64,000 nucleotides of DNA. Source: Nocardioides panacis (GTDB taxonomy: Bacteria; Actinomycetota; Actinomycetes; Propionibacteriales; Nocardioidaceae). Of the stretch, positions 46,279 to 55,283 are shown in pieces; the first letter of the stretch is position 1, and each line of letters starts with the position of its first letter. The notes beneath the pieces were generated by a model, which had not been told where the DNA came from, did no database searches, and saw only the letters and a list, made by a program, of their open reading frames with translations. The DNA is taken from positions 4,650,001 to 4,714,000 of the forward strand of contig NZ_CP077062.1 in NCBI RefSeq assembly GCF_019039255.1, given 5' to 3'. Made by a program: the position numbers and the translations under genes.

Positions 46279-46956
46279 TCAGGCCTCGAGCTTGTAGCCG
46301 AGGCCGCGCACGGTGACGAGGTAGCTCGGCGTCGCCGGGTCGGGCTCGATCTTGGCGCGCAGCCGCTTGACGTGCACGTCGAGGGTCTTGGTGTCCCCGA
46401 CGTAGTCCGAGCCCCACACCCGGTCGATCAGCTGGCCGCGGGTGAGCACCCGGCCGGGGTTGCGCAGGAACATCTCGAGCAGCTCGAACTCCTTGAGCGG
46501 CAGCTTGGTGTCGCCGCCGTTCACCGTCACCACGTGCCGCTCCACGTCCATCCGGACCGGGCCGGCCTCGAGGGTGGCCGGCGTCAGCTCGACCTCGTTG
46601 CCGCGGCGCAGCACCGCCCGGATCCGGGCGACCAGCTCGCGGGGGGAGTACGGCTTGGTGACGTAGTCGTCGGCGCCGAGCTCGAGGCCGACGACCTTGT
46701 CCACCTCCGCGTCCTTGGCGCTGACCATGATGATCGGCACGGTCGAGGTCAGCCGGATCTGCCGGCAGACCTCGGTGCCGGGCAGGCCCGGGAGCATCAG
46801 GTCGAGGAGCACGATGTCGGCGCCGGTCTTGTCGAACTCCACGAGGGCGTCCGGGCCGGTGTTGGCCACCGAGACGTCGAACCCTTCCTTGCGGAGCATG
46901 TAGGCGAGCGCGTCGCTGTAGCTCTCCTCGTCCTCGACGACGAGTACACGGGTCAC
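46279..46956 (-). CDS. regX3: Response regulator RegX3/PhoB-like
   Basis: This 225-residue OmpR-family regulator has an N-terminal receiver (VLVVEDEESYSDALAYML, phospho-acceptor in DIVLLDLMLPGLPG, lysine in VTKPYSPRELVARI). The C-terminal winged helix contains LTRGQLIDRVWGSDYVGDTK. It is activated by SenX3 in phosphate limitation. GTG 46956 overlaps the senX3 stop in GTGA and has AGGAGG upstream. A PHO box lies before phoU on the far side of senX3. Confidence 0.94.
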   Translation of the reverse strand: MTRVLVVEDEESYSDALAYMLRKEGFDVSVANTGPDALVEFDKTGADIVLLDLMLPGLPGTEVCRQIRLTSTVPIIMVSAKDAEVDKVVGLELGADDYVTKPYSPRELVARIRAVLRRGNEVELTPATLEAGPVRMDVERHVVTVNGGDTKLPLKEFELLEMFLRNPGRVLTRGQLIDRVWGSDYVGDTKTLDVHVKRLRAKIEPDPATPSYLVTVRGLGYKLEA

Positions 46957-48138
46957 GGCGTTGCCTCCTGGGGGCTGGCGGTCGACGACGGGGTGGTCGA
47001 CGTACCCGGCGCGGGCTCGGACGCCCGGCGGGGAAGGGAGAGGGTGAAGGTGGAGCCCTGGCCCTCGACGGACCAGACGCGCACCTCGCCGCCGTGCGAG
47101 GCGGCGACGTGCTTGACGATGGACAGGCCCAGGCCGGTGCCACCGGTGGAACGGTGCCGGGCCGGGTCGACGCGGTAGAACCGCTCGAAGATCCGGTCGA
47201 TCTCCGAGGCCGGGATGCCGATGCCCTGGTCGGTGACGGAGAGGTCGACCATCATCTCGTCGGTGCGGGCCGACACCACCACCCGGCTGCTCCCGGGGGG
47301 AGTAGGCCACCGCGTTGGCGACCAGGTTGCCGAGCGCCAGCGCGATCTCGTCGCCGTTGCCGAGGATCTGCAGGCCACGCTCGCCGTCCCGCGTCACCGA
47401 GATCCGCTTCGACTGGGCGTCGATGATGCTCTGGTCGATCGACCGGTTCACCACCGCGTCCACGTCGACGACCTGCGGCTCGAGGAGCGGGTCGTCGCCC
47501 TGCAGCCGGGACAGCTCGATGATCTGCTGGACCAGCCGGGTCAGCCGGGCGCTCTCGGTCTGCATCCGCCCGGAGAACCGGATCACCGCCTCCGGGTCGT
47601 CGGCGGCCTCCTGCACCGCCTCGGCGAGCAGGTTCAGCGCACCGACCGGGGTCTTGAGCTCGTGGGAGACGTTGGCGACGAAGTCCCGGCGGATCGCCTC
47701 GACGCGCCGCTCGCGGGTCCGGTCCTCGACGAGCGCCAGCACCAGCCGGCTGCTCAGCGGCGCCACCCGGGCGGTCACGTGCAGCGGGGCGACCGCGCGG
47801 CCGCGGGACATCACCAGCTCGGTCTCGCGGATCTGCCCGTCGCGGCGCACCTGCCGGACCAGGTCGGCGAGCTCCTCCACCGCGACCTCGGTGCCGCGCA
47901 CCAGGCCGAGCGCGTACGCCGGCGCGGAGGCCTTGAGCACCTCGTCCTTCTCGTCGACGACCAGGGCGCTGGAGCGGAGCACCGACAGCACGGTGGCGAT
48001 GCCCGGGGGTACGACGGGCTCCTCGGCCTGCGTGCGCTCGTGCATCTGCACCTCGCTCACCCGCCAGGCGAGGACCACGCCGGCGCCGAGGATCGCGCCG
48101 AGCAGCGCGAAGAGCAGCGCCTGCGTCGTCTGGTCCAC
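46953..48138 (-). CDS. senX3: Sensor histidine kinase SenX3/PhoR-like, frameshifted at a G6 run
   Basis: This phosphate-sensing kinase has an N-terminal helix (LLFALLGAILGAGVVLAW), a PAS-like region, the H-box DFVANVSHELKTPVGALNLL, the N-box in ALALGNLVANAVAYSP, and G-boxes TDQGIGIP and GGTGLGLSIVKHVA. The frame breaks after AYSP at six G residues (47295-47300). Five would give AYSPPGSSRVVVSAR and an intact 394-residue kinase. Because this kinase governs phoU and regX3, a sequencing error is likelier than loss. The start is GTG 48138, with -10 TACGAT six bases before it. Confidence 0.88.
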
Positions 48139-48144
48139 GCCACG

Positions 48145-48150
48145 ATCGTA
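48145..48150 (-). promoter_or_regulatory. -10 box (TACGAT) for leaderless senX3 mRNA
   Basis: Read on the minus strand, TACGAT is followed by six bases and then the GTG at 48138. No Shine-Dalgarno sequence is present. Confidence 0.45.
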
Positions 48151-48210
48151 CGGCCCCCGTCGCCGGGCGTTCGTCGAGGAGAGGGTCCCTGACCTGCGCT
48201 TTCTCCGACT

Positions 48211-48275
48211 GTTCACCTGGCGTTCACGCCTCGTCGTGTCCGGGTCGCCCGGGCTTCACCTGCGTCTTCTACCGT
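48211..48275 (+). promoter_or_regulatory. PHO box and promoter of phoU
   Basis: GTTCACCTGGC (48211-48221) and GTTCACGCCTC (48222-48232) are two exact 11-base direct-repeat units of the actinobacterial PhoP-type PHO box. More CTTCACC/GTTCACG half-sites lie at 48254 and 48274. TACCGT (48270-48275) is a -10 element seven bases before the phoU ATG. The adjacent RegX3 is the obvious binder, acting on phoU and possibly on divergent senX3-regX3. Confidence 0.75.
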
Positions 48276-48282
48276 TCACGTC

Positions 48283-48942
48283 ATGCGCAATGCCTACTTC
48301 GACCAGCTCGACTCCATCGTCGACGAGCTCGTCGACATGACCCACGTGGTGAAGGTCGCCGTGTCGCTGGCCACCCAGGCCCTGCTGACCGCGGACGCCG
48401 AGATCGCCGAGAAGGTCATCTCCGACGACGCCGCGATCGACGCCGCCCGCGAGCGGGTCGAGGAACGCTCCTTCGAGCTCCTCGCCCTCCAGCAGCCGGT
48501 CGCCAGCGACCTGCGCATGCTGGTCGCGGCGCTGCGGATGGTCGCCGACCTCGAGCGGATGGGTGACCTCTCGGTGCACGTCGCCAAGGTCGCCCGGCTG
48601 CGGGTGCCCCAGGTGGCCGTGCCCGCCGAGATCGTGCCCACCATCGAGCGGATGGCCACGGTCGCGGAGAAGATGGTCGACACGGTCGCCGGCATCATCG
48701 CCGAGCGCGACGTCGAGGGCGCCCGCCAGCTCGAGGAGGACGACGAGGAGATGGACCAGCTGCGTCGCTCCTCGTTCCGGCTGATGCTCGACGACTCCTG
48801 GCCGCACGGCGTGGAGCCGGCCGTCGACATCGCCCTGCTCGGCCGCTACTACGAGCGGATCGCCGACCACGCCGTGTCCCTGGCCCGGCGGGTGGTCTAC
48901 CTGGTCACCGGCGAGACCGTCACCACCGTCGACCACCTCTAG
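48283..48942 (+). CDS. phoU: Phosphate signalling regulator PhoU
   Basis: This 219-residue protein has two PhoU three-helix repeats, each with the E/DxxxD metal motif (ISDDAAIDAARERVEERSFE; VASDLRMLVAALRMVADLER; and the second-half GRYYERIADHAVSLARRVVY). It restrains SenX3/PstSCAB signalling in high phosphate. No pst genes are nearby. It is divergent from senX3 with the PHO box between, and the mRNA is probably leaderless. Confidence 0.94.
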   Translation: MRNAYFDQLDSIVDELVDMTHVVKVAVSLATQALLTADAEIAEKVISDDAAIDAARERVEERSFELLALQQPVASDLRMLVAALRMVADLERMGDLSVHVAKVARLRVPQVAVPAEIVPTIERMATVAEKMVDTVAGIIAERDVEGARQLEEDDEEMDQLRRSSFRLMLDDSWPHGVEPAVDIALLGRYYERIADHAVSLARRVVYLVTGETVTTVDHL

Positions 48943-48997
48943 GCCGCTCCGGCGGGAACGCCCGCGCGGGCGCGGGTGGCGGTGCCATGATGGCGAC

Positions 48998-49838
48998 GTG
49001 AACGCGGCCGTCCGGCTGTCGACCACGGTCGACTTCACCGAGGAGTACGCCGCGGCCGCCGAGCGTCTCGCGGTGGCCGTGGCCTGGTCCGACCTGCGCG
49101 CGCCCGTCCCGGGCTGCCCCGGCTGGTCGGTGCTCGACCTCGTGGTGCACGTCGGCAACGTGCACGCCTGGGCGGCCACCATCGTGGAGACCGGCCGCGC
49201 GGCCGCCGAGCAGAACGACCGGCCGTCCTCGTCGCGCCCCCCGCGCGGTGAGCAGCTGGTACGCCGGCAAGGCCGAGGACCTCTACGAGGTGCTGCGCGG
49301 CGCGGACCCGGACGCCCCGTGCTGGAACTTCGCGTTCGGCAGCGGCACGAAGCGGTTCTGGCCGCGGCGCCAGCTGCACGAGACGACCGTCCACCAGGTC
49401 GACCTGGACCGGACGCTGCACCGGGAGACCGAGATCGAGCCGGCCGTCGGACGCGACGGCGTCGACGAGGTGCTCGGGGTGTTCCTGCACCGCATGCACC
49501 AGCGCGGCCGGCCCGCCGCGCTCGACCGTCCGCTGGCGGTCACCGCGACCGACACCGGGGACAGCTGGGTGGTCGCGCCGCACCCCCGGCCGGCCGCGAC
49601 GCCGCTGGTGCCCGCCCAGGCTGTGGGGACGACGAGCGAGGTGGTGCCGTCGCTCCCGCCGACGGTCGAGCACCGGCGCTCCTCCCACCCGCCGGCCGTC
49701 GAGGACCGGGTCGAGGGCACCGCCGCGGTGCTCTACCGGCTGCTGTGGGGCCGCGTCGACGTGGACACGGCCGACGTCCTGCTGGCCGGCGACGAGCGGC
49801 GGGTGCGCCGCTTCCTCGCCTCCCGCCTGGTGCCCTGA
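48998..49838 (+). CDS. Maleylpyruvate isomerase family mycothiol-dependent enzyme, frameshifted at a C6 run
   Basis: This MDMPI-type protein has an N-terminal DinB-like metal-binding helical domain (PVPGCPGWSVLDLVVHVGNV) and a C-terminal MDMPI domain. The first frame ends its homology at RPSSSRPP. The second frame starts at AVSSWYAGKAEDLYEVLRGA and includes HETTVHQVDLDRTL and LYRLLWGRVDVDTADVLL. The switch is in six C residues at 49237-49242; five would restore 279 residues. The window also encodes mycothiol synthesis (mshA). The substrate is unknown. Confidence 0.82.
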
Positions 49839-49851
49839 CCGGGCCGGACGG

Positions 49852-50607
49852 TCAGCGGCCCTGGTTGGCGACCGCGGCGATGGCGTCCGCGGCGGCGGCG
49901 GGGTCGAGGTACTCCCCGCCGCGCACCGTCGGGCGCAGGTGCTCGTCGAGCCGGTAGACCAGCGGGATCCCGGTCGGGATGTTCAGCCCGACGACGGCCT
50001 CCTCGGACATCCCGTCGAGGTGCTTGACCAGCGCCCGCAGCGAGTTGCCGTGCGCGGCGACGCAGACGGTCCGGCCGGTGCGCAGGTCGGGCACGATCGC
50101 GTCGTACCAGTAGGGCAGCATCCGGGTCACCACGTCGGCCAGGCACTCGGTGCGCGGCAGCACCTCGTCGGCGAGCTCGGCGTAGGCCGGCGCACCCGTC
50201 TGGGCCCACGGGTCGTCGTCGGCGATCGCCGGCGGCGGGGTGTCGTAGGAGCGGCGCCAGAGCATGAACTGCTCCTCGCCGTACTCCGCGAGGGTGGCCT
50301 TCTTGTCCTTGCCCTGCAGGGCGCCGTAGTGCCGCTCGTTGAGCCGCCACGAGCGACGGACCGGGATCCAGTGCCGGTCGCAGGCGTCCAGCGCGAGGTG
50401 CGCGGTGGTGATCGCGCGCCGCAGGACCGAGGTGTGCAGCACGTCGGGCAGCACGTCCGCGTCGGCGATCAGCCGGCCGCCGTGGGCGGCCTCCTCGCGT
50501 CCCTTGTCGCTGAGCGCCACGTCCACCCAGCCGGTGAACAGGTTCTTGGCGTTCCACTCGCTCTCGCCGTGGCGGAGCAGGACCAGGGTGTACGGCGCAC
50601 TCGTCAT
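49852..50607 (-). CDS. gpmA: 2,3-bisphosphoglycerate-dependent phosphoglycerate mutase
   Basis: This 251-residue enzyme interconverts 3- and 2-phosphoglycerate. The phosphohistidine motif is [20 protein letters not shown], and [14 protein letters not shown] and the second histidine in [14 protein letters not shown] follow. The length is standard for dPGM. Its proximity to senX3-regX3 and mshA mirrors Rv0486-Rv0491 (gpm1 is Rv0489). Confidence 0.95.
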   Translation of the reverse strand: MTSAPYTLVLLRHGESEWNAKNLFTGWVDVALSDKGREEAAHGGRLIADADVLPDVLHTSVLRRAITTAHLALDACDRHWIPVRRSWRLNERHYGALQGKDKKATLAEYGEEQFMLWRRSYDTPPPAIADDDPWAQTGAPAYAELADEVLPRTECLADVVTRMLPYWYDAIVPDLRTGRTVCVAAHGNSLRALVKHLDGMSEEAVVGLNIPTGIPLVYRLDEHLRPTVRGGEYLDPAAAADAIAAVANQGR

Positions 50608-50651
50608 GGCGGCCACCCTAGTGCGAGGCGCACGGCCGCGAGAACGTACGG

Positions 50652-50683
50652 CGGGTGCCGGACCTCGCGAGGTCCGGCACCCG
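50652..50683. terminator. Perfect long hairpin between a secreted-protein gene and gpmA
   Basis: CGGGTGCCGGACCTC and its reverse complement surround a two-base GC centre, forming a nearly loopless 32-bp palindrome. It lies just after the stop of the minus-strand gene at 50711 and upstream of gpmA. It probably ends the upstream transcript. Confidence 0.8.
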
Positions 50684-50710
50684 TCGTCGTGGGTCGTGCA
50701 GCCCAGCAGG

Positions 50711-51340
50711 TCAGGCCTTGAGCACGGCCAGGATCTGGTTGAGCAGGTCGGAGACCTGGGCGAGGACACCGACACCGTCGAGCAGGCCGGCGACGGCGCA
50801 GAGCAGGTTGCCGAGCAGCGCGCCGGCACCGGCGACCGCGACGACGTCGAGGACGACCTGCTTGAGGTGCACCTCGAGGCCGAGCAGGTTCAGGTCCAGC
50901 GGGCCGAGCACCAGGTTCAGCACGTCGCACGAGCCGAGAGCGGCGGTCCGGGCGGCACCCGGGGCCTTGGCGCCGGAGCCGAAGGTGCCGGTCTGCGCGA
51001 CGCTGGCCTTCTTGAGGTACATCGTGACGCCGGACTTCACGCGGTGCAGGTCCTTGCCCGGGCCGCGGGTGACCACGTCGAGCTTGCCGACCGCGGCGAG
51101 CTTGCCGTTCTTCTGCACGAACTTCGACGGCGTGAACGAGCCGACGACCGTGCGGCCGTGCGAAGCGGTGCCGGTGACGTAGGACTTCATGCTGCCGGCG
51201 GCGCTCTTGGCGACGGTGTGCGAGGGGGTGCGGACGGCGGCGTTCGCCGCGACCGGGGTGCCGAGCGCCAGGGTCAGGGACAGCAGGGCGACGACCAGGG
51301 TGAGAGGACGACCGATGCGTCCCCCGAGAGCTCTCTTCAT
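50711..51340 (-). CDS. Hypothetical secreted protein
   Basis: This 209-residue protein has a signal peptide (residues ~1-35, [20 protein letters not shown], cleavage near ANA/A). A beta-rich middle ([20 protein letters not shown]) is followed by a hydrophobic helical C-terminus rich in Leu/Val ([20 protein letters not shown]) with two cysteines. I do not recognise a named family. Proteins of this pattern occur singly in actinobacteria and may be surface-exposed. It is followed by the strong hairpin at 50652-50683. Confidence 0.7.
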   Translation of the reverse strand: MKRALGGRIGRPLTLVVALLSLTLALGTPVAANAAVRTPSHTVAKSAAGSMKSYVTGTASHGRTVVGSFTPSKFVQKNGKLAAVGKLDVVTRGPGKDLHRVKSGVTMYLKKASVAQTGTFGSGAKAPGAARTAALGSCDVLNLVLGPLDLNLLGLEVHLKQVVLDVVAVAGAGALLGNLLCAVAGLLDGVGVLAQVSDLLNQILAVLKA

Positions 51341-51469
51341 GTGCGGTGGTTCCCTCCGTTGCGGCGCCGACCCGTCGCCGGCGACCATGTTCGGAGTGCC
51401 CGCACCAGATGGGGCGAAACGGGGTGAACCGTAAGAACGTGGGATACCTCGGGTATGCCCCAGCCCGGA

Positions 51470-51961
51470 TCAGGAGGCGGGCGGGACCTTGACGCCGGCG
51501 TAGTCCGGGTTGGAGGCGCTGACCACCGGGACGCCGAGGGTGATCGCCTCGGCGCGGTCGAAGGAGAACGTGAGCGTGACGAAGTTGCCGGGCACGACAC
51601 GCTTGCCTCTGATGGAGATGCCGCTGCCGTCGGCCAGGTTGAGCACCCCGCCGGCGGGGATCGTGGTGTCGCCGGTGACCTTGACGGTGGCGGACGCGTC
51701 GGCGCCCGCACCGGCCACGCCCTTGAGGGTGTCGGCGTTCTGCTGGTCGTTGTCGACCAGCGTGGCGACGACCGTGCCGCTGCCGTTCGTGCCCGAGACG
51801 ATCAGCGCGTTCAGCACGTCCACGTCGCCGCTGCGGTCGTCGACGCCGACCGACGGGTTGTAGACCTGGTCGGTCTGGGCGCCGAAGCTGACCCCGCAGG
51901 AGGAGAGGGCGGGCACCGCGAGGACCACGACTGCGGCGGCGATGCTGCGACGAACGTTCAC
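51470..51961 (-). CDS. LpqE-like lipoprotein
   Basis: This 163-residue exported protein has a lipobox (VPALSSCGVSFG; cysteine at ~22) that anchors it to the outer face of the membrane. The mature part (DVDVLNALIVSG, VVATLVDNDQQNADTLKGVA, PGNFVTLTFSFDRAEAITLG) has the layout of LpqE, whose gene adjoins carD in M. tuberculosis (Rv3584/Rv3583c). GTG 51961 has GAGAGGAAA upstream and is preferred over ATG 51979. The function is unknown; the beta-sandwich fold resembles copper-chaperone-like proteins. Confidence 0.75.
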   Translation of the reverse strand: MNVRRSIAAAVVVLAVPALSSCGVSFGAQTDQVYNPSVGVDDRSGDVDVLNALIVSGTNGSGTVVATLVDNDQQNADTLKGVAGAGADASATVKVTGDTTIPAGGVLNLADGSGISIRGKRVVPGNFVTLTFSFDRAEAITLGVPVVSASNPDYAGVKVPPAS

Positions 51962-52007
51962 GGATCGGTTTCCTCTCACGGCTGCACGACGTCGCAGAGT
52001 CTAGTGC

Positions 52008-52724
52008 TCACCGACGCAGCCCGACGGTCAGGGCCGCGATCACGATCGCGACCGCCACCACGGCGGTGTACGCGGTCGAGATCCACAGCAGCCGCGGCGC
52101 CCCGGTGCGCAGCGCGATCCGCAGCGGGAGGTTCCGCACCCCGGTCTCGTTGTCCTCCACGAGGTCCGGCAGCGCGGCGAGGAAGTGCAGGCCGACGCCG
52201 AGGAGCGCGGCGAGCGCGGTCATCGTCAGCGTCGGCGGTGCGCCGTGCAGGCCGCCGCCGAGACCGCCGTACGACAAGAAGGCGGGGACCAGCCCGAAGC
52301 CGACCGCGAACGGCAGCCAGGAGAGCACGGTCTGCTTGAGGTAGAGGTCGTACAGCCAGGCGGCGAGCACCGCGGCGAGGTGCGCGAGGCCGGCGGCGGT
52401 GCCGTTGGACAGCGAGAGCGGGATGACCAGCAGGACCGCCACGGCCACCGCGAAGGTCACCGTGCCCGGCTCGACCCACCCCAGGGCGACCGGCTTGTCG
52501 GGGCGGCCCACGCGGCGGTCGCGCTCCCGGTCGACGACGTCGTTGATCCAGCCGATCGTGAGCTGGCCGGTGAGCACCGCGGCGGCCACCAGGAGGCACT
52601 CGGGGCCGCTGCGGCCGGACAGCGCGGCGGCGCCCGTCACCGCGACCGTCATCGCGGCCGTGGGGACGGGGTGGCATGCCAGCGCGAGCGAGAGCGCGGG
52701 GCCTCGCTGCTTGCGGAACCTCAT
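52008..52724 (-). CDS. UbiA family prenyltransferase
   Basis: This 238-residue membrane enzyme has about eight helices. The first aspartate-rich motif is [20 protein letters not shown] and the second [16 protein letters not shown]. Both bind prenyl diphosphate through magnesium. The acceptor is unknown (quinone, heme or lipid possibilities). Homology starts at ATG 52724. It is divergent from carD. Confidence 0.88.
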   Translation of the reverse strand: MRFRKQRGPALSLALACHPVPTAAMTVAVTGAAALSGRSGPECLLVAAAVLTGQLTIGWINDVVDRERDRRVGRPDKPVALGWVEPGTVTFAVAVAVLLVIPLSLSNGTAAGLAHLAAVLAAWLYDLYLKQTVLSWLPFAVGFGLVPAFLSYGGLGGGLHGAPPTLTMTALAALLGVGLHFLAALPDLVEDNETGVRNLPLRIALRTGAPRLLWISTAYTAVVAVAIVIAALTVGLRR

Positions 52725-52891
52725 GGGTCGCAGTATCGACCAGGAACCCCACGCACCGGCGGATTTCCACCCGGCGAGGGGTGCCGGAGCCGCTTCACCG
52801 GCCCCCGGACGCATATGAATCTGCGATCTGTCAAGCCCGGATTTGGCCTCTGACCTGCGCAAACGCGAGTTCGGTCGGGAGGAGGACGTGT

Positions 52892-52910
52892 TATCCTAGT
52901 CACCTAGGAA
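52892..52910 (+). promoter_or_regulatory. carD promoter -10 and adjacent inverted repeat
   Basis: TATCCT (52892-52897) is a good -10 element. TCCTAG-TCAC-CTAGGA (52895-52910) is a perfect 6-bp inverted repeat straddling the predicted transcription start, so a repressor site or a short 5' hairpin is possible. Confidence 0.55.
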
Positions 52911-52924
52911 GGGGTACTTGGCAC

Positions 52925-53410
52925 ATGACATTTACCGTCGGCGAAACGGTTGTTTACCCAAATCACGGCGCTGCGATCATCGAGGACATCGAGACGCGAC
53001 AGATCAAGGGTGAGGACAGGGAGTACCTCGTACTCCGCATCGTCGCCCAGCAGGATCTGGTCGTTCGAGTCCCCGCCTGCAACCTGGACCTGGTCGGGGT
53101 CCGCGACGTGGTGGACAAGGAGGGTCTGGATCGGGTCTTCGACGTGCTGCGCGCAGCGCACACCGAGGAGCCCACGAACTGGTCCCGCCGGTACAAGGCG
53201 AACCTCGAGAAGCTGCACTCCGGTGACGTGATGAAGGTGGCCGAGGTCGTGCGCGACCTGTGGCGCCGCGAGCGTGACCGTGGCCTCTCTGCCGGTGAGA
53301 AGCGGATGCTGGCGAAGGCGCGCCAGATCCTCGTCTCCGAGCTGGCACTCGCCGAGCACACCAACGAGGACAAGGCCGAGGCCCTCCTCGACGACGTGCT
53401 CGCGTCCTGA
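52925..53410 (+). CDS. carD: RNA polymerase-binding transcription factor CarD
   Basis: This 161-residue essential-type factor stabilises open complexes, notably at rRNA promoters. The N-terminal RNAP-interacting Tudor-like domain ([20 protein letters not shown]) is followed by a helical DNA-binding domain with [20 protein letters not shown] and the conserved tryptophan in [15 protein letters not shown]. The length is normal. Confidence 0.96.
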   Translation: MTFTVGETVVYPNHGAAIIEDIETRQIKGEDREYLVLRIVAQQDLVVRVPACNLDLVGVRDVVDKEGLDRVFDVLRAAHTEEPTNWSRRYKANLEKLHSGDVMKVAEVVRDLWRRERDRGLSAGEKRMLAKARQILVSELALAEHTNEDKAEALLDDVLAS

Positions 53411-53428
53411 CACACCTGCACCACCCGG

Positions 53429-53456
53429 AAGCCCCCAGCGCTCGCGCTGGGGGCTT
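53429..53456 (+). terminator. Rho-independent terminator after carD
   Basis: AAGCCCCCAGCGC and GCGCTGGGGGCTT form a 12-13-bp stem with a TC-centred tight loop. A T-rich tail (CTGCTTGTCTT) follows, unusual for this genome and typical of an intrinsic terminator. Confidence 0.9.
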
Positions 53457-53472
53457 CTGCTTGTCTTGACCC

Positions 53473-54040
53473 ATGTGGGACGACGAGGACGAGGAGCGGG
53501 CGGCGGCCGGCTGGGTGCCGGTCGAGGGGCGCGGGTCACTGCCCTACGCGCTGCTGCACGGTGAGTCGCTGGTCGCGGTGGCCACCTGGTCCCTGGACGA
53601 GGCCGGCGTCGAGATGCTGGACTTCACCGCCACCTGGGCCGACGTGGAAGGAGCGGGCGACCGCGCTGGTGCTGCACGACCCGCTCTGCCCCGGCACCCC
53701 CGCGGCGTTCATCGCCCGGGCCGTCGAGGTGGCGACCGACGGCGACACCGTGGTCGCCGGGTCCCGCCCGGTCACCGACACGGTCAAGCGGCTCGAGGGC
53801 GACCTGCTCGGCGAGACCGTCGACCGGGCCGGGCTGCTCGCGGTCACCTCACCCGTGGTGCTGCCCGCCTCCGTGGTCGCGGCCCTCGAGGCGCTGCCGG
53901 CCGCCGACGACCTCGCGGACCTGGTCGCGGCCCTGCGCGCGGACCACGAGGTGCTGCTGCTGGAGGCACCCCCCGAGGGCCGCCGGGTCAGCGACGAGTC
54001 CGACCTGCGGCTCGTGGAGGCACTGGCCGATAGTCCGTGA
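53473..54040 (+). CDS. Degenerate IspD-like cytidylyltransferase paralogue (frameshifted)
   Basis: Correcting one base near 53640-53655 gives a 188-residue protein. Its second half parallels IspD: LVLHDPLCPGTPAAFIARAV (cf. HDAARP..TP), TVVAGSRPVTDTVKRLEG, LGETVDRAGLLAVTSPVVLP and VSDESDLRLVEALA. The N-terminal CTP-binding loop (AAGxGxRxG) is absent; the start reads WVPVEGRGSLPYALLHGE. Catalysis as a cytidylyltransferase is therefore unlikely. It converges on true ispD, sharing an inverted repeat at the stops. It could be a non-catalytic partner of IspD, a relic, or an enzyme of new function. Confidence 0.6.
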
Positions 54041-54093
54041 CGTTCTTGCTGCCCGAGGGCCTCCGTGACGACAAGTGCGTCACGGACTATCGG
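54027..54093. terminator. 16-bp inverted repeat spanning the ends of both convergent genes, with a competing internal hairpin
   Basis: CCGATAGTCCGTGACG (54027-54042) is exactly reverse-complementary to 54078-54093. A second direct copy of TCCGTGACG (54062-54070) can instead pair with 54078-54086 around ACAAGTG. The repeat contains the stop of the IspD-like gene (TGA 54038-54040) and of ispD (TAG, 54087-54089). A bidirectional terminator is the simplest reading. Confidence 0.7.
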
Positions 54094-54782
54094 AGGAGGC
54101 GCTCGGCCAGGGCCAGGTCCTCGGCGAAGGTCACCTTCAGGTTGGTGGCCGTCCCGGGCACCGCGCGCACCGGCAGGTCGGTGTACGTCGCGACGCAGGA
54201 CGCCGTGTCCGTGCCGGTGAAGCCGTCGTCCTCCGCTCGCCGGTAGGCCTCGAGCAGCGGCCCGGCGCGGAACGCCTGCGGGGTCTGCACGCCGACGAGC
54301 CCGGTCACGTGGCGGCGGCCGTCCGCGGTCACCAGGCCCGGCTGCGGCCGCACCGGGAGGGCGCCGCCGTGCTCGTGCGCCGCCCGGCAGACCGCCCCGA
54401 ACAGCTCCGCGTCCGCCAGCGGCCGGGCCCCGTCGTGCACCGCGACGACGTCGACGTCACCGGCCTCGATCCGGGGCCGCAGGACCGAGAGCCCGCGCCA
54501 CTCCGACGCGTGCCGGGTCGGGCCGCCGGTGACCACGGCCGCCTCCCGGCCCACCGGCAGGTGCCGCTCCACGAGGGCGTGCACCGCGGCCAGGTCGGCC
54601 TCCCTGGCCACGACGACGACCTGGTCGACGTACTCCAGGGAGGCGGCGGTGCGCAGCGACCAGGCCAGCACCGGCACGCCGAGCAGCGGCAGGAGCACCT
54701 TGTTGGTGCCTCCGCCGACCCGGCTTCCGGAGCCGGCGGCGACGAGGACGACCGCGACGCGCGGTGCCGGAGGTGCGGACAT
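54087..54782 (-). CDS. ispD: 2-C-methyl-D-erythritol 4-phosphate cytidylyltransferase
   Basis: This 231-residue MEP-pathway enzyme couples CTP to MEP. The CTP loop is VLVAAGSGSRVGGGTNKVLL, with VAVHDGARPLADAELF, VQTPQAFRAGPLLEAYRRAE, TGTDTASCVATYTDLPVRAV and NLKVTFAEDLALAERLL. All are family signatures. In M. tuberculosis the order is carD-ispD-ispF-cysS. Here the order is kept, but other genes lie between and ispD/ispF run opposite to carD and cysS. Confidence 0.94.
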   Translation of the reverse strand: MSAPPAPRVAVVLVAAGSGSRVGGGTNKVLLPLLGVPVLAWSLRTAASLEYVDQVVVVAREADLAAVHALVERHLPVGREAAVVTGGPTRHASEWRGLSVLRPRIEAGDVDVVAVHDGARPLADAELFGAVCRAAHEHGGALPVRPQPGLVTADGRRHVTGLVGVQTPQAFRAGPLLEAYRRAEDDGFTGTDTASCVATYTDLPVRAVPGTATNLKVTFAEDLALAERLLR

Positions 54783-54928
54783 GGGCCCGAGCCTGCCAGA
54801 CCGGGTGACCCGAGGTTTTCACGGCCGTAACAACGGCCACACGCGGCGACAACATCCGGTCCGTACGTTCGGAGCCTTCGGGAAGGACGGCGGATGGGCA
54901 GAGCAGGGCACGACGGGCCGGGCACGCC

Positions 54929-55283
54929 ATGAGCGCGCCCACCGCGGGGGACGTGTGGACGCCGATCTGCGAGGTCGACAAGCTGCCCCTGGACCGGGGC
55001 GTCACCGCGCTGGTGCGCGGGCACGCGATCGCGGTGTTCGCCACCCCCGAGGGGGGACGTCTACGCGATCGGCAACCACGACCCGTACACCCGGCTGAGC
55101 ACGCTCGGCCGGGGCATCCGCGGCACGCGAGGGGACGTCCCGTTCGTCGCCTCGACCACCGCCCGGCAGGCGTTCGACCTGCGCACGGGACGCTGCCTCG
55201 ACGACGCGTCGGTCAGCGTCCCGTCGTACGCCGTGCGGGTCGTCGACGGGGTCGTGCACGTCGGCCCGCGGACCAGCCCGTGA
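54929..55283 (+). CDS. nirD: Nitrite reductase small subunit NirD-like (frameshifted at a G6 run)
   Basis: This NirD-type Rieske-fold subunit has PICEVDKLPLDRGVTALVRG, then IAVFATPEG in the first frame. In the second frame come DVYAIGNHDPYTRLSTLGRG, FDLRTGRCLDD and VSVPSYAVRVVDGVVHVGP. The switch is in six G residues at 55051-55056; five would give 117 residues ending at TGA 55281-55283. As in NirD, the Rieske Cys/His ligands are replaced. No nirB is near. In the sequence as given, the first frame runs on into cbiX, which would be an artefact fusion. Confidence 0.78.

Noticed and set aside
46279-48216. A 645-residue hybrid histidine kinase-response regulator
   Set aside because: It results from the homopolymer shift in senX3. 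The C-terminal kinase motifs and the regX3 start exist separately.
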